Source of the DNA: an uncultured Clostridia bacterium
Lineage (GTDB): Bacteria; Bacillota; Clostridia; Lachnospirales; Anaerotignaceae
NCBI GenBank assembly: GCA_937901125.1
Contig: CALCGT010000066.1
Location: 1 to 34,335 of the forward strand
Length of the DNA: 34,335 nucleotides
Direction of reading: 5' to 3'
Under the pieces are notes generated by a model, which worked only from the letters and a program-made list of their open reading frames with translations, did no database searches and was not told where the DNA came from. Positions 1 to 6,299 of the stretch are shown here, piece after piece. A program made the position numbers and the translations under genes. Positions within the stretch are counted from its first letter, which is position 1; each line of letters begins with the position of its first letter.

Positions 1-56
1 ACCAGACTATGAGTCTTTTTTTATCTGTTGCACTTAGATTGTAAATTCAAGATCAT

Positions 57-88
57 AAAAAAAGCCTTAGACTCGTAGAATCTAAGGC
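57..88 (-). terminator. gap terminator (copy 1 of a repeated module)
   Basis: On the minus strand an 8-bp stem (GCCTTAGA/TCTAAGGC, 64-71 with 81-88) is followed by seven T residues (57-63). It lies about 105 nt past the gap stop and is the natural end of the gap transcript. Its flanks closely match those of the pfp terminator at 29729-29757. Confidence 0.85.
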
Positions 89-90
89 GC

Positions 91-194
91 TATGTTTGCT
101 CTGGAAATTGCTTTCGTCCTATCCCATTTCACTGCTTTCGCAAGTAGTTTCAGTGTATATCTGTTTCGAAAGCCTTTCTATACGAAACTCCTAA
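91..194 (-). other. Hairpin-rich 3' untranslated region of gap
   Basis: Between the gap stop codon and its terminator are about 100 nt without an ORF. Read on the minus strand they can form a GTATA/TATAC pairing (155-159 with 179-183), a hairpin closed by a GAAA tetraloop (131-135 with 140-145, one bulge) and then the terminator. This may be a plain 3' UTR or a processed RNA; I recognise no known RNA family. Confidence 0.3.
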
Positions 195-1202
195 TTATTC
201 GTTGTCAACTTTGTACATGTGTTTGATCAGATCCAGAACTTTATTGGAATAACCCCATTCGTTGTCGTACCAGCAAACCAGTTTTACGAAATGATCGTTC
301 AGGGCGATACCGGCTTTTGCATCGAAAATGGAAGTATGGGGGTCTGTCAGGAAGTCTGTAGAAACCACATCATCTTCTGTATAATCCATGATACCTTTCA
401 TTTCATTTTCGCAAGCTTTTTTAATAGTTGCTTTGATCTCATCATAAGTTGCGGGTTTTTCCAGACGGCAGGTCAGGTCAACAACAGATACGTCTACAGT
501 AGGAACACGGAAGGACATACCTGTCAGTTTGCCAGCCAGTGCAGGGATAACTTTGCCTACTGCCTTTGCAGCGCCTGTGCTGGAAGGGATGATATTTGTA
601 GCAGCTGCACGACCGCCTCTCCAGTCTTTTCTGGAAGGACCGTCTACTGTTTTCTGTGTCGCTGTGATGGAGTGTACTGTTGTCATCAAACCTTCCACGA
701 TGCCGAAGTTATCATTGATAACTTTGGCCAGAGGTGCCAGACAGTTTGTTGTACAGGATGCATTAGATACAATTCTCATATCTTTTGTATATGTTTCATG
801 GTTTACACCCATTACAAACATAGGCGCATCAGCAGAAGGAGCAGAAATGATAACCTTTTTTGCGCCGCCTTCAAAGTGCTGTGCCGCCTTTTCCATTGTA
901 GTAAACAGACCTGTAGATTCCAGAACGTATTCAACGCCTGCATCTTTCCAAGGGATATCTTTGGGGTCCATGTAGTTATAAACGATCACTTCATGACCAT
1001 TTGCGATCAATTTGCCGTCTTTTTCTTCCAGCTGCCCCTGGAAACGACCATGTGCAGAGTCGTATTTCAACATATAGATCATGTAATCCACATCAATGAA
1101 AGGGTCATTGACTGCAACGATATTCATATCCCCACGTTCCAGTGCTGCACGGAAAAACAGACGACCGATTCTACCAAAACCATTAATACCAACTTTAGCC
1201 AT
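195..1202 (-). CDS. gap: Glyceraldehyde-3-phosphate dehydrogenase (phosphorylating, NAD-type)
   Basis: Cytoplasmic glycolytic enzyme that converts glyceraldehyde-3-phosphate, NAD+ and phosphate to 1,3-bisphosphoglycerate. The protein has 335 residues, normal for the family. It shows the N-terminal Rossmann motif INGFGRIGR, the catalytic cysteine in ASCTTNC (C150) and the partner histidine H177 in TTVHSIT. The start is the ATG at 1202, preceded by AGGAGG; an upstream in-frame ATG at 1244 would add 14 residues unlike the family and has no ribosome site. The sequence is of the animal/E. coli GapA type (NDPFID, SAPSADAPMFVMGVNHE, IPSSTGAAKAVGKVIP, WYDNEWGYSN) rather than the Bacillus or Clostridium gapC type. 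It appears monocistronic, with its own promoter and terminator and no cggR, pgk or tpi beside it. Function is certain; the subtype is judged from remembered family sequences. Confidence 0.97.
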   Translation of the reverse strand: MAKVGINGFGRIGRLFFRAALERGDMNIVAVNDPFIDVDYMIYMLKYDSAHGRFQGQLEEKDGKLIANGHEVIVYNYMDPKDIPWKDAGVEYVLESTGLFTTMEKAAQHFEGGAKKVIISAPSADAPMFVMGVNHETYTKDMRIVSNASCTTNCLAPLAKVINDNFGIVEGLMTTVHSITATQKTVDGPSRKDWRGGRAAATNIIPSSTGAAKAVGKVIPALAGKLTGMSFRVPTVDVSVVDLTCRLEKPATYDEIKATIKKACENEMKGIMDYTEDDVVSTDFLTDPHTSIFDAKAGIALNDHFVKLVCWYDNEWGYSNKVLDLIKHMYKVDNE

Positions 1203-1282
1203 AAAAAATTCCTCCTCAAAATTTGATTCTATTGTGTGGGACATTTTTTATCTATCGGCATCAAAAACGTCCTATTACACAT

Positions 1283-1310
1283 AGTATACCACAAAATATT
1301 ATTTTCACAA
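1283..1310 (-). promoter_or_regulatory. gap promoter (SigA-like)
   Basis: On the minus strand TTGTGA (1305-1310), a 16-nt spacer and TATACT (1283-1288) precede an ~75-nt leader that ends in the AGGAGG ribosome site of gap. Boxes match the consensus at 4/6 and 5/6. Confidence 0.6.
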
Positions 1311-1312
1311 CA

Positions 1313-1339
1313 AAAAAATAGAAAAAACTGCCTATTTTC
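1313..1339 (-). terminator. Possible terminator of the 33-codon gene
   Basis: On the minus strand a 7-bp A/T-rich stem (AAAATAG/CTATTTT) is followed by a run of T. It lies between the 33-codon gene and gap. Stability is low, so some read-through into gap is possible. Confidence 0.45.
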
Positions 1340-1480
1340 CGAAAAAGTACATAGAGAGTACATAGATAAAAGTTTTGGCGAAAGAAATAAATGCAAAATG
1401 CTGCTTTTCCTCCGCCAAACAATTGGATTTTCCGGAATAACTGCTAACAGTTTTTCCTTTTTTTCTTTTTTTATTCAAAA

Positions 1481-1582
1481 TCAATATTCATCATTGCGGA
1501 TCAGATCGATGATGCTCAGTGTCAGCAGAGCTGCGGAAACTGCCAGAGACACTGCGCTTACAACCAAACGAGATACTTTCAT
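1481..1582 (-). CDS. 33-residue single-pass membrane peptide, unknown function
   Basis: A 34-codon ORF starts at ATG 1582 behind an excellent ribosome site (GAGGAGGG, spacing about 6). It begins MKVSRLVVSAVSLAVSAALL, continues TLSIIDLIRNDEY and stops at TGA 1481. A basic N-terminus is followed by a hydrophobic stretch (residues 6-28) long enough to cross the membrane once, then a short polar tail RNDEY. It has its own SigA-like promoter (1625-1653) with a 17-nt spacer and a possible terminator at 1313-1339, so it looks like a stand-alone small-protein gene. It could be a membrane-associated regulator or a toxin-like peptide; nothing in the sequence decides which, and no antitoxin-like antisense RNA is evident. 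Missed by ordinary length cut-offs. Confidence 0.75.
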   Translation of the reverse strand: MKVSRLVVSAVSLAVSAALLTLSIIDLIRNDEY

Positions 1583-1624
1583 GTTCTTCCCTCCTCTAAA
1601 AATAGTTGCTTTTCATTTGGAATT

Positions 1625-1653
1625 ATTTTATCATGTTAACCAGTAGTTGTAAA
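1625..1653 (-). promoter_or_regulatory. Promoter of the 33-codon gene, with an adjacent palindrome
   Basis: On the minus strand TTTACA (1648-1653), a 17-nt spacer and TAAAAT (1625-1630) each match the consensus at 5/6. Directly upstream of the -35 lies a perfect 10-bp palindrome ACGAATTCGT (1654-1663), placed between this gene and the divergent zinc-ribbon gene and so a possible shared operator. Confidence 0.65.
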
Positions 1654-1691
1654 ACGAATTCGTAAAATTTTCATGTTAAGGATGTGTTTTT

Positions 1692-2063
1692 ATGATATTT
1701 TTTGGCGGGATCGCCCAAGGAAGAAAAGACTTTGATTTTTTTCACAAGACGATGATCTGTAAAAAATGCGGACGCTACAGTAGTATTTCTGTTTTTATGG
1801 TTTATACCTATTTCAGTTTCTTTTTCATCCCCCTTTTCAAGTGGGGCAAAAAATATTACGCCATATCCAATTGTTGCAATACTGTCTATGCCATCAATCA
1901 GGAAATGGGACGTTCTATTGAACGAGGAGAAGCTGTCACTCTACGGGAAGAAGATTTAAAAATCATCGGGATGAACAGCAGTAGAACCAACAACTGCCCC
2001 GACTGCGGGTATCTTTTGACTCCCGAATATGAATACTGCCCTAAATGCGGCAAAAAGCTCTAA
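1692..2063 (+). CDS. Zinc-ribbon protein (two CxxC pairs), unknown function
   Basis: A 123-residue protein with an internal CKKCG (residues 23-27), a paired CC near residue 60, and a classical C-terminal zinc ribbon CPDCG...CPKCGKKL. The middle is aromatic and hydrophobic (VYTYFSFFFIPLFKWGKKYY), which may bury in a membrane or fold against the metal site. I recall similar small zinc-ribbon proteins, widespread in Lachnospiraceae and without assigned function, that share the IPLFKW..KYY pattern. The ATG at 1692 has only a modest ribosome site (AAGGA, spacing about 10), but the family-like N-terminus MIFFGGIAQG supports it. It stands alone, divergent from the 33-codon gene, and converges on sigF at a shared terminator. 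Confidence 0.8.
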   Translation: MIFFGGIAQGRKDFDFFHKTMICKKCGRYSSISVFMVYTYFSFFFIPLFKWGKKYYAISNCCNTVYAINQEMGRSIERGEAVTLREEDLKIIGMNSSRTNNCPDCGYLLTPEYEYCPKCGKKL

Positions 2064-2069
2064 AAACAA

Positions 2070-2091
2070 AAGACAGGATTTATCCTGTCTT
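2070..2091. terminator. Bidirectional terminator between the zinc-ribbon gene and sigF
   Basis: A perfect 10-bp stem (AAGACAGGAT/ATCCTGTCTT) with a 2-nt centre is flanked by A-rich sequence on the left and T-rich on the right, so it can end transcription from both sides. The sigF stop codon begins only 2 nt away. Confidence 0.9.
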
Positions 2092-2093
2092 TT

Positions 2094-2807
2094 TTATTCC
2101 AATGCTTCCCGCATTTGGGACAACACCCGCTTTTCGATACGAGAGACCTGAACTTGGGAGATACCAATACACTTTGCCACATCCGATTGTGTCCTGTCCT
2201 GAAAATAGCGCATGGTGATGATCTGTCTCTCTTTTGCATCCAAATGTTCCAAGGCTTCCATCAGGGAAAGCCGTTCCATTATTTTCTCATTCTCGCTGGT
2301 ATCTGTCAGTTTATCGATGAGCTGCAGTGGTGTATCTCCGCCGTTTCCTGCCTGCGCAGCGTAGAGACTTTCTACCTCTCGCCCCGATTCCAACGCCAAA
2401 AGCAGTTCTTCCTTTTCCACTTCCATTAGATTTGCCATTTCTTGCAAAGTCAATTCCTTGTTTTCTTCTTTTAGTGCTTTTTCCTGCAATTTTTTCGCGC
2501 GATAAGAAAGCTCTTTCAGGCTACGGCTGACCTTCACCGTCCCATCATCTCTGAGAAACCGTTTGATCTCGCCCATAATCATGGGAACTGCGTAGGTAGA
2601 GAATTTCACATCATAGCTAAAGTCGAATTTTTCAATACATTTCAAAAGCCCAATTGCACCGATCTGATATAAGTCCTCCTGCTCCCCACGACCGTTAAAA
2701 CGCCGCACAACGCTCCAGATGAGGCCGGAATTTTCCTGCAGCAATTGGTCTTTGGCAGCTGCATCGCCTGCCTGAGCCCTTCTGATGCACTCATAGATAT
2801 GCTCCAT
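2094..2807 (-). CDS. sigF: Forespore RNA polymerase sigma factor SigF (SpoIIAC)
   Basis: First compartment-specific sporulation sigma factor, active in the forespore after release from the anti-sigma SpoIIAB. The 237-residue protein has the sigma-70 order: region 2 (EDLYQIGAIGLLKCIEKFD and KFSTYAVPMIMGEIKRFLRD, about residues 43-85), region 3 (TLQEMANLMEVEKEELLLAL) and region 4 with a C-terminal helix-turn-helix (TQSDVAKCIGISQVQVSRIE). The start is the ATG at 2807, whose AAGGAG ribosome site lies in the last codons of spoIIAB. A longer in-frame start at 2858 would overlap spoIIAB deeply and adds unrelated residues. It is the last gene of the spoIIAA-spoIIAB-sigF operon, 4 nt after spoIIAB, the same order as in Bacillus. 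Confidence 0.97.
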   Translation of the reverse strand: MEHIYECIRRAQAGDAAAKDQLLQENSGLIWSVVRRFNGRGEQEDLYQIGAIGLLKCIEKFDFSYDVKFSTYAVPMIMGEIKRFLRDDGTVKVSRSLKELSYRAKKLQEKALKEENKELTLQEMANLMEVEKEELLLALESGREVESLYAAQAGNGGDTPLQLIDKLTDTSENEKIMERLSLMEALEHLDAKERQIITMRYFQDRTQSDVAKCIGISQVQVSRIEKRVLSQMREALE

Positions 2808-2811
2808 GGAA

Positions 2812-3240
2812 TCACTCCTTTGCAAGGGTCTTTTCCATAAAAATACGGGTGCCTTCACCTACTCTGCTTTCGATGCGGACATTTTCCATGAAGGTTTCCA
2901 TGATGGTAAAGCCCATGCCAGAACGTTCCATTTCTGGCTTGGAGGTATAAAGGGGCTCACGTGCCTGTTCCACGTTTTCAATCCCCTCTCCTTTGTCTGC
3001 CACCTCTATGTAAATGTGGTTTCCTACATAGCCGCAGAATAGCTCCACCATGCCTGTATTTTTCTCATACCCATGGATGATGGCGTTTGTGACTGCCTCG
3101 GAAACAGCCGTCTTTACATCCGTCATTTCAGAAATGGTTGGGTCTAATTGTGTCAAAAATCCTGCGGCAAACAAACGGGCAAAGCTTTCATTTTCCGATT
3201 TTGCGCTGAAAAAAACACGGGCTTCATTTTCAAACTGCAT
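2812..3240 (-). CDS. spoIIAB: Anti-sigma F factor and serine kinase SpoIIAB
   Basis: Binds and inhibits SigF in the predivisional cell and phosphorylates SpoIIAA on serine. The 142-residue protein has the GHKL ATPase boxes: the N box EAVTNAIIHGY (about 48-58), the G1 box ADKGEGI and the G2 box SGMGFTIM. The start is the ATG at 3240, with GGAGGG a few bases upstream; a longer start at 3267 adds nine residues lacking family character. The first 11 nt overlap the end of spoIIAA, indicating translational coupling that would hold the two partners in proportion. Gene order and overlaps are as known for this operon. Confidence 0.96.
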   Translation of the reverse strand: MQFENEARVFFSAKSENESFARLFAAGFLTQLDPTISEMTDVKTAVSEAVTNAIIHGYEKNTGMVELFCGYVGNHIYIEVADKGEGIENVEQAREPLYTSKPEMERSGMGFTIMETFMENVRIESRVGEGTRIFMEKTLAKE

Positions 3241-3589
3241 CACTTTCCCTCCCTTCTGCATAGGCAATGGCTTCCTTTAGGGTCGGGAAGGACGGCAGTA
3301 AGCGGGATAGTCCCGAAAGACGAATGATCTCCTCTATTTTTTCATTGGGACAGGTAATGGCAATGCGTCCGCCCAAAGACTGGATCTGTTTGTATCTCCC
3401 GATCATTACTCCGATGCCGGAACTGTCCATGAATGTGACTTCCTGAAAGCCGAAGATGATATTTCGTCCCCCCATTTGTTCCAAGGCACTTTCCGTCTGG
3501 CGGCGCAGTTCTGAAGCGGTATGATGGTCGATCTCTCCTGATATCTGTATAATGAGTGTTTTATTTTTTCGTTTGAATTTCAGTTCCAT
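3230..3589 (-). CDS. spoIIAA: Anti-anti-sigma factor SpoIIAA (STAS domain)
   Basis: Unphosphorylated SpoIIAA displaces SigF from SpoIIAB, and SpoIIE phosphatase (not in this window) activates it. The 119-residue single STAS domain carries the phosphorylation motif FMDSSGIGVMIGRYKQI, with the target serine most likely S57. The ATG at 3589 follows GGAGGAATTATTT; the frame stays open far upstream but that part is low-complexity and unlike the family. It is the first gene of the operon and overlaps spoIIAB by 11 nt. Spo0A and SigH control this operon in Bacillus. Here I see only a one-mismatch 0A-like box (3669-3675) and an imperfect hairpin (3676-3695), and no convincing SigH boxes. Confidence 0.96.
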   Translation of the reverse strand: MELKFKRKNKTLIIQISGEIDHHTASELRRQTESALEQMGGRNIIFGFQEVTFMDSSGIGVMIGRYKQIQSLGGRIAITCPNEKIEEIIRLSGLSRLLPSFPTLKEAIAYAEGRESDAV

Positions 3590-3727
3590 AAATAATTCCT
3601 CCTTTTCCAAAATGATACCTGATGGAATACCTGTTTTTTGCTTCATTTCACCGCAATTTTTCTTCTTTTTCGATATGTCCCAAGGATTTTGGACACAAAA
3701 ACTATTATTCAGACACGCACTAGACAC

Positions 3728-3756
3728 GCACAGACAGCACATCTTTCCCATAAAAT
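3728..3756 (+). promoter_or_regulatory. Possible SigE-type promoter of sigK
   Basis: CATAAAAT (3749-3756) fits the SigE -10 consensus well; the -35 (around 3728-3734) is weak. Start of transcription would fall about 10 nt before the sigK ribosome site. sigK is SigE-dependent in Bacillus, which makes the site plausible, but the call rests mainly on the -10 box. Confidence 0.35.
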
Positions 3757-3786
3757 AAACTATCCCCTTGATCGGAGGTGTGCTCC

Positions 3787-4470
3787 GTGTTCCTGTTTCT
3801 GCTCTGTATCCCCTGCTGCTGCGCTTTTTCTTCCTCTGGCTCTTTTCCAAAACCCTTATCCAAGGAAGAAGAGCAGAGGTTCCTTTTGCAATTCAAAAAT
3901 GGTACCCCCGAAGAAAAAGAAGCCGCCAAACAGGAATTGATCTTACACAATCTACGGCTAGTCGCCCATATCGCCAAAAAATATAACAATATCCAAAGAG
4001 ATTCGGAAGAACTGATCTCTATCGGTATCATTGGGCTGATCAAAGCAATCTTATCCTATGACAATGAAAAAAGCATACGCTTGGCTACGTATGCTTCTCG
4101 TTGTATCGAAAACGAAATTTTGATGTCTTTGCGGCTTTCAAAAAAATTCCAGAATGATATTTCTCTCCAAGAGCCCATTGGCACAGACCGAGACGGCAAC
4201 GAGATCGTCATGTTGGATGTCATCAACAGCGATACCCCCGATTTTGCCGACCAGCTAGAACTTTCCATGCAATCCCAGAAAATGCTGCAAGCCATCCAGG
4301 AAAAGCTTTCCGAACGGGAACAGATTGTAGTTACGCTGCGCTATGGTCTATGGAATCTGGATGAACTGACCCAGCAGGAAATTGCGGAAAGGCTGGGGAT
4401 TTCTCGTTCCTATGTTTCCCGCATCGAAAAAAAGGCATTGAAAAAACTCAATGCTGCTTTGAACGAATAA
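3787..4470 (+). CDS. sigK: Pro-sigma K, late mother-cell sporulation sigma factor (intact gene)
   Basis: Directs late mother-cell gene expression (coat, cortex) after proteolytic removal of an N-terminal pro-sequence. Starting at GTG 3787, behind GGAGGTG with 6-nt spacing, the protein has 227 residues. Residues 1-19 are a hydrophobic pro-sequence (MFLFLLCIPCCCAFSSSGS) with four cysteines, followed by the typical FPKPLSKEEE where the mature protein begins. Region 2 (DSEELISIGIIGLIKAI, SIRLATYASRCIENEIL) and region 4 (TQQEIAERLGISRSYVSRIE) are complete. Unlike B. subtilis, the gene is not split by a skin element. It is divergent from spoIIAA. The alternative GTG at 3778 lies inside the ribosome site. 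SigE is the nearest alternative, but the short pro-sequence followed by FPKPLS favours SigK. Confidence 0.93.
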   Translation: MFLFLLCIPCCCAFSSSGSFPKPLSKEEEQRFLLQFKNGTPEEKEAAKQELILHNLRLVAHIAKKYNNIQRDSEELISIGIIGLIKAILSYDNEKSIRLATYASRCIENEILMSLRLSKKFQNDISLQEPIGTDRDGNEIVMLDVINSDTPDFADQLELSMQSQKMLQAIQEKLSEREQIVVTLRYGLWNLDELTQQEIAERLGISRSYVSRIEKKALKKLNAALNE

Positions 4471-4500
4471 CAGGGCTTTGCCCTGCTACATACCCTTTTT
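4471..4500 (+). terminator. Weak terminator after sigK
   Basis: A 6-bp stem CAGGGC/GCCCTG with a TTT loop begins right after the sigK stop; a T run follows only after about 10 further bases, so efficiency is doubtful. Confidence 0.45.
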
Positions 4501-4511
4501 CTTTTCCTTTC

Positions 4512-4544
4512 AAAAAAAGAAAGCAGACCTGAAACCAGGCCCGC
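4512..4544 (-). terminator. Terminator of the marR-type gene
   Basis: On the minus strand a 9-bp stem with two G-U pairs (4523-4531 with 4536-4544) and a 4-nt loop is followed by TTTCTTTTTTT. It ends the leftward marR transcript. Confidence 0.85.
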
Positions 4545-4554
4545 TCAACTCTTC

Positions 4555-4980
4555 TTATTTAAAATGGCTGCCATCCGCAATAACGCGCAATGCATTTTTC
4601 AATGCTGCAACTTCCTCTTCTGTAAAACATTTCAAAACTTCTTCATTTACTTCATCAATGATCTTTGTTATAGGCTCCTGCAACTGCTTGCCCTTTTCCG
4701 TAGGGACGACACGAACTTCTCTTCTGTCTTCCCGATTGATCACGCGATCGATAAGGCCTTTTTTCTGCATTCTATCCAATACGCCGGAGATCGTAGAAGT
4801 TTCCAGGCAAAGGATCTCGGAAATCTGTTTTGGTGTTGCAAATTCATTCTGCCACAAACAGCTCAACACACCATACTGAGAAGGTGTCAGATCATATTCG
4901 GAAAGTTTTCCGCTCAGATACTGGAAAACCGTATGCTGTGAAGTTGTCAGCAAATAGTTGATACATTGTGTCAATTCCAT
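4555..4980 (-). CDS. MarR-family winged-helix transcriptional regulator
   Basis: A 141-residue, probably dimeric DNA-binding protein. The winged helix spans about residues 30-100, with the recognition region TPKQISEILCLETSTISGVLDRMQKKGLI and the wing NREDRREVRVVPTEKG; helices at both ends form the usual dimer interface. Such proteins commonly repress their own promoter and a neighbour and respond to small phenolic ligands or oxidants. It contains few cysteines, so a redox role is not obvious. It lies 65 nt downstream of trhP on the same strand and could be partly read through from that operon, but it has its own promoter with an overlapping palindrome. The ATG at 4980 has a modest ribosome site (AAGAATGG). 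The regulated target is unknown. Confidence 0.92.
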   Translation of the reverse strand: MELTQCINYLLTTSQHTVFQYLSGKLSEYDLTPSQYGVLSCLWQNEFATPKQISEILCLETSTISGVLDRMQKKGLIDRVINREDRREVRVVPTEKGKQLQEPITKIIDEVNEEVLKCFTEEEVAALKNALRVIADGSHFK

Positions 4981-5002
4981 AGTTTTACCATTCTTTCATT
5001 AG

Positions 5003-5040
5003 GATACTTCTAGGATATCTTTATTTCGACAGAAAATCAA
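5003..5040 (-). promoter_or_regulatory. marR promoter with an overlapping imperfect palindrome
   Basis: On the minus strand TTGATT (5035-5040), a 17-nt spacer and TATCCT (5012-5017). An imperfect 17-bp palindrome (5003-5019, arms GATA/TATC) covers the -10, the usual place for an autoregulatory MarR operator. The palindrome assignment is inference. Confidence 0.5.
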
Positions 5041-5045
5041 GTTTT

Positions 5046-6299
5046 TTATTTTATATCTACAGGAATTTTGCGGAGCATATCGAATTTTTTCACAGGTCTG
5101 TCAAATTTTACCTTCAAAATCTCTTGAGGATGGGGGGCAGAATCTACCTGTTCCCCTGCTTCATTGACAATTTCAGTAACCACCATAGAGAAAGAATCCC
5201 CTTTAGCAGGCATCACTTCGATCTCTTCCCCCACGGAAAATTTATTTCTCTGTTCCACAACGGCGAAGCCTGTAGCTTCGTCCCAATTCTCCTGCACCAT
5301 ACCGATGAAATCATATTCACGAATATAGGAGTTATTTGTATATACCTGCTGGTTGCCGTCGGGTTTGCCATAGTAGAAGGCGGTTGTATATTCCCTGTGG
5401 CTTGCCTTGGAAACCTCTGCCAGATAGTAAGGTAGACGTTCTGCATAGCGCTTCGGGTCTGTGTAATAATCATCAATGGCCTGACGATAGGCTTTTACCA
5501 CTGTGCCAACATAGAAAGGGGTTTTCATGCGCCCTTCGATCTTCAGGCTGTAGATGCCTGCTTTATCGATATCGGGGATATGCTCGATCATGCAGAGGTC
5601 TTTGGAGTTATAGATATAAGTTCCTCTTTCATTCTCTTCGATAGGCATATATTCCCCGGGTCTAGTTTCCTCCACCAGATGATATTTCCAGCGGCAGGGA
5701 TGGGCACAAGCCCCTTTATTGGCATCTCTGCCTGCAAGATAGTTGCTCAGCAGGCATCTGCCGGAATAGGAAATACACATGGCACCATGGACAAAGGCTT
5801 CGATTTCCATATCTGCAGGGATGCTGTCACGGATTTGTCTGATTTCTGTCATAGAAAGTTCACGGGCAACAACCACACGTCTGGCGCCCAACTGATACCA
5901 CATCTGTGCAGATTTGTAGTTTGTGTTGTTTGCCTGAGTGGAAACATGGATCTCCATATTAGGAACAGCTTCCCTTGCAACAGAGAATACCCCCAAATCA
6001 GAAATAATGAGGGCATCTACCCCAATCGCTTCTACTGCTTTAAAATACTCTGCCATGCCCTCGAAATCGGGGTTATGGGCAAAAATATTGGCTGTCACAT
6101 ATACCTTAACGCCATGGTCATGAGCAAATTTTACCCCTTCTGCCATGGTGTCCATATCAAAATTTTTCGCTTTGGCTCTGAGACCATAGGCTTCACCCCC
6201 GATATAGACTGCGTCTGCGCCATAGAGTACAGCAATCTTCAGTTTTTCCAAATCACCGGCCGGTGCCAGCAATTCCAGTTTTTTCTTATTCTGCATCAT
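5046..6299 (-). CDS. trhP: U32-family (peptidase-like) tRNA hydroxylation protein, TrhP/YrrO type
   Basis: U32 proteins of this type, with prephenate as hydroxyl source, make 5-hydroxyuridine at tRNA position 34; they are not proven peptidases. The 417-residue protein starts LELLAPAGDLEKLKIAVLYG and carries the U32 signature EAFVHGAMCISYSGRCLLS (about 167-185). Four cysteines, C175, C182, C198 and C202, fit an iron-sulfur site. A C-terminal beta-rich extension follows from about residue 320. The ATG at 6299 follows AGAAGGAG and overlaps the trmR end by 14 nt, so translation is coupled. Gene order mltG-trmR-trhP matches B. subtilis yrrL-yrrM-yrrN/yrrO, which supports the tRNA role over the RlhA (23S rRNA C2501) alternative. 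Only one U32 gene is present here against two in Bacillus. Confidence 0.88.
   Translation of the reverse strand: MMQNKKKLELLAPAGDLEKLKIAVLYGADAVYIGGEAYGLRAKAKNFDMDTMAEGVKFAHDHGVKVYVTANIFAHNPDFEGMAEYFKAVEAIGVDALIISDLGVFSVAREAVPNMEIHVSTQANNTNYKSAQMWYQLGARRVVVARELSMTEIRQIRDSIPADMEIEAFVHGAMCISYSGRCLLSNYLAGRDANKGACAHPCRWKYHLVEETRPGEYMPIEENERGTYIYNSKDLCMIEHIPDIDKAGIYSLKIEGRMKTPFYVGTVVKAYRQAIDDYYTDPKRYAERLPYYLAEVSKASHREYTTAFYYGKPDGNQQVYTNNSYIREYDFIGMVQENWDEATGFAVVEQRNKFSVGEEIEVMPAKGDSFSMVVTEIVNEAGEQVDSAPHPQEILKVKFDRPVKKFDMLRKIPVDIK

Noticed and set aside
51..194. Cyclic-di-GMP-like riboswitch near GCAAAC downstream of gap
   Set aside because: The remaining conserved parts of that aptamer are absent, and the same GCAAACA occurs as part of the repeated terminator module after pfp.
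1435..1470. Plus-strand hairpin AACTG/CAGTT followed by a T-rich run
   Set aside because: No rightward gene lies upstream of it, and a 5-bp stem in T-rich DNA is easily chance.
5024..5031. Spo0A-box-like TGTCGAA in the marR promoter, and a one-mismatch copy before spoIIAA (3669-3675)
   Set aside because: A 7-mer of this kind is expected several times by chance in 34 kb on two strands; only the spoIIA copy has supporting context and it is imperfect.
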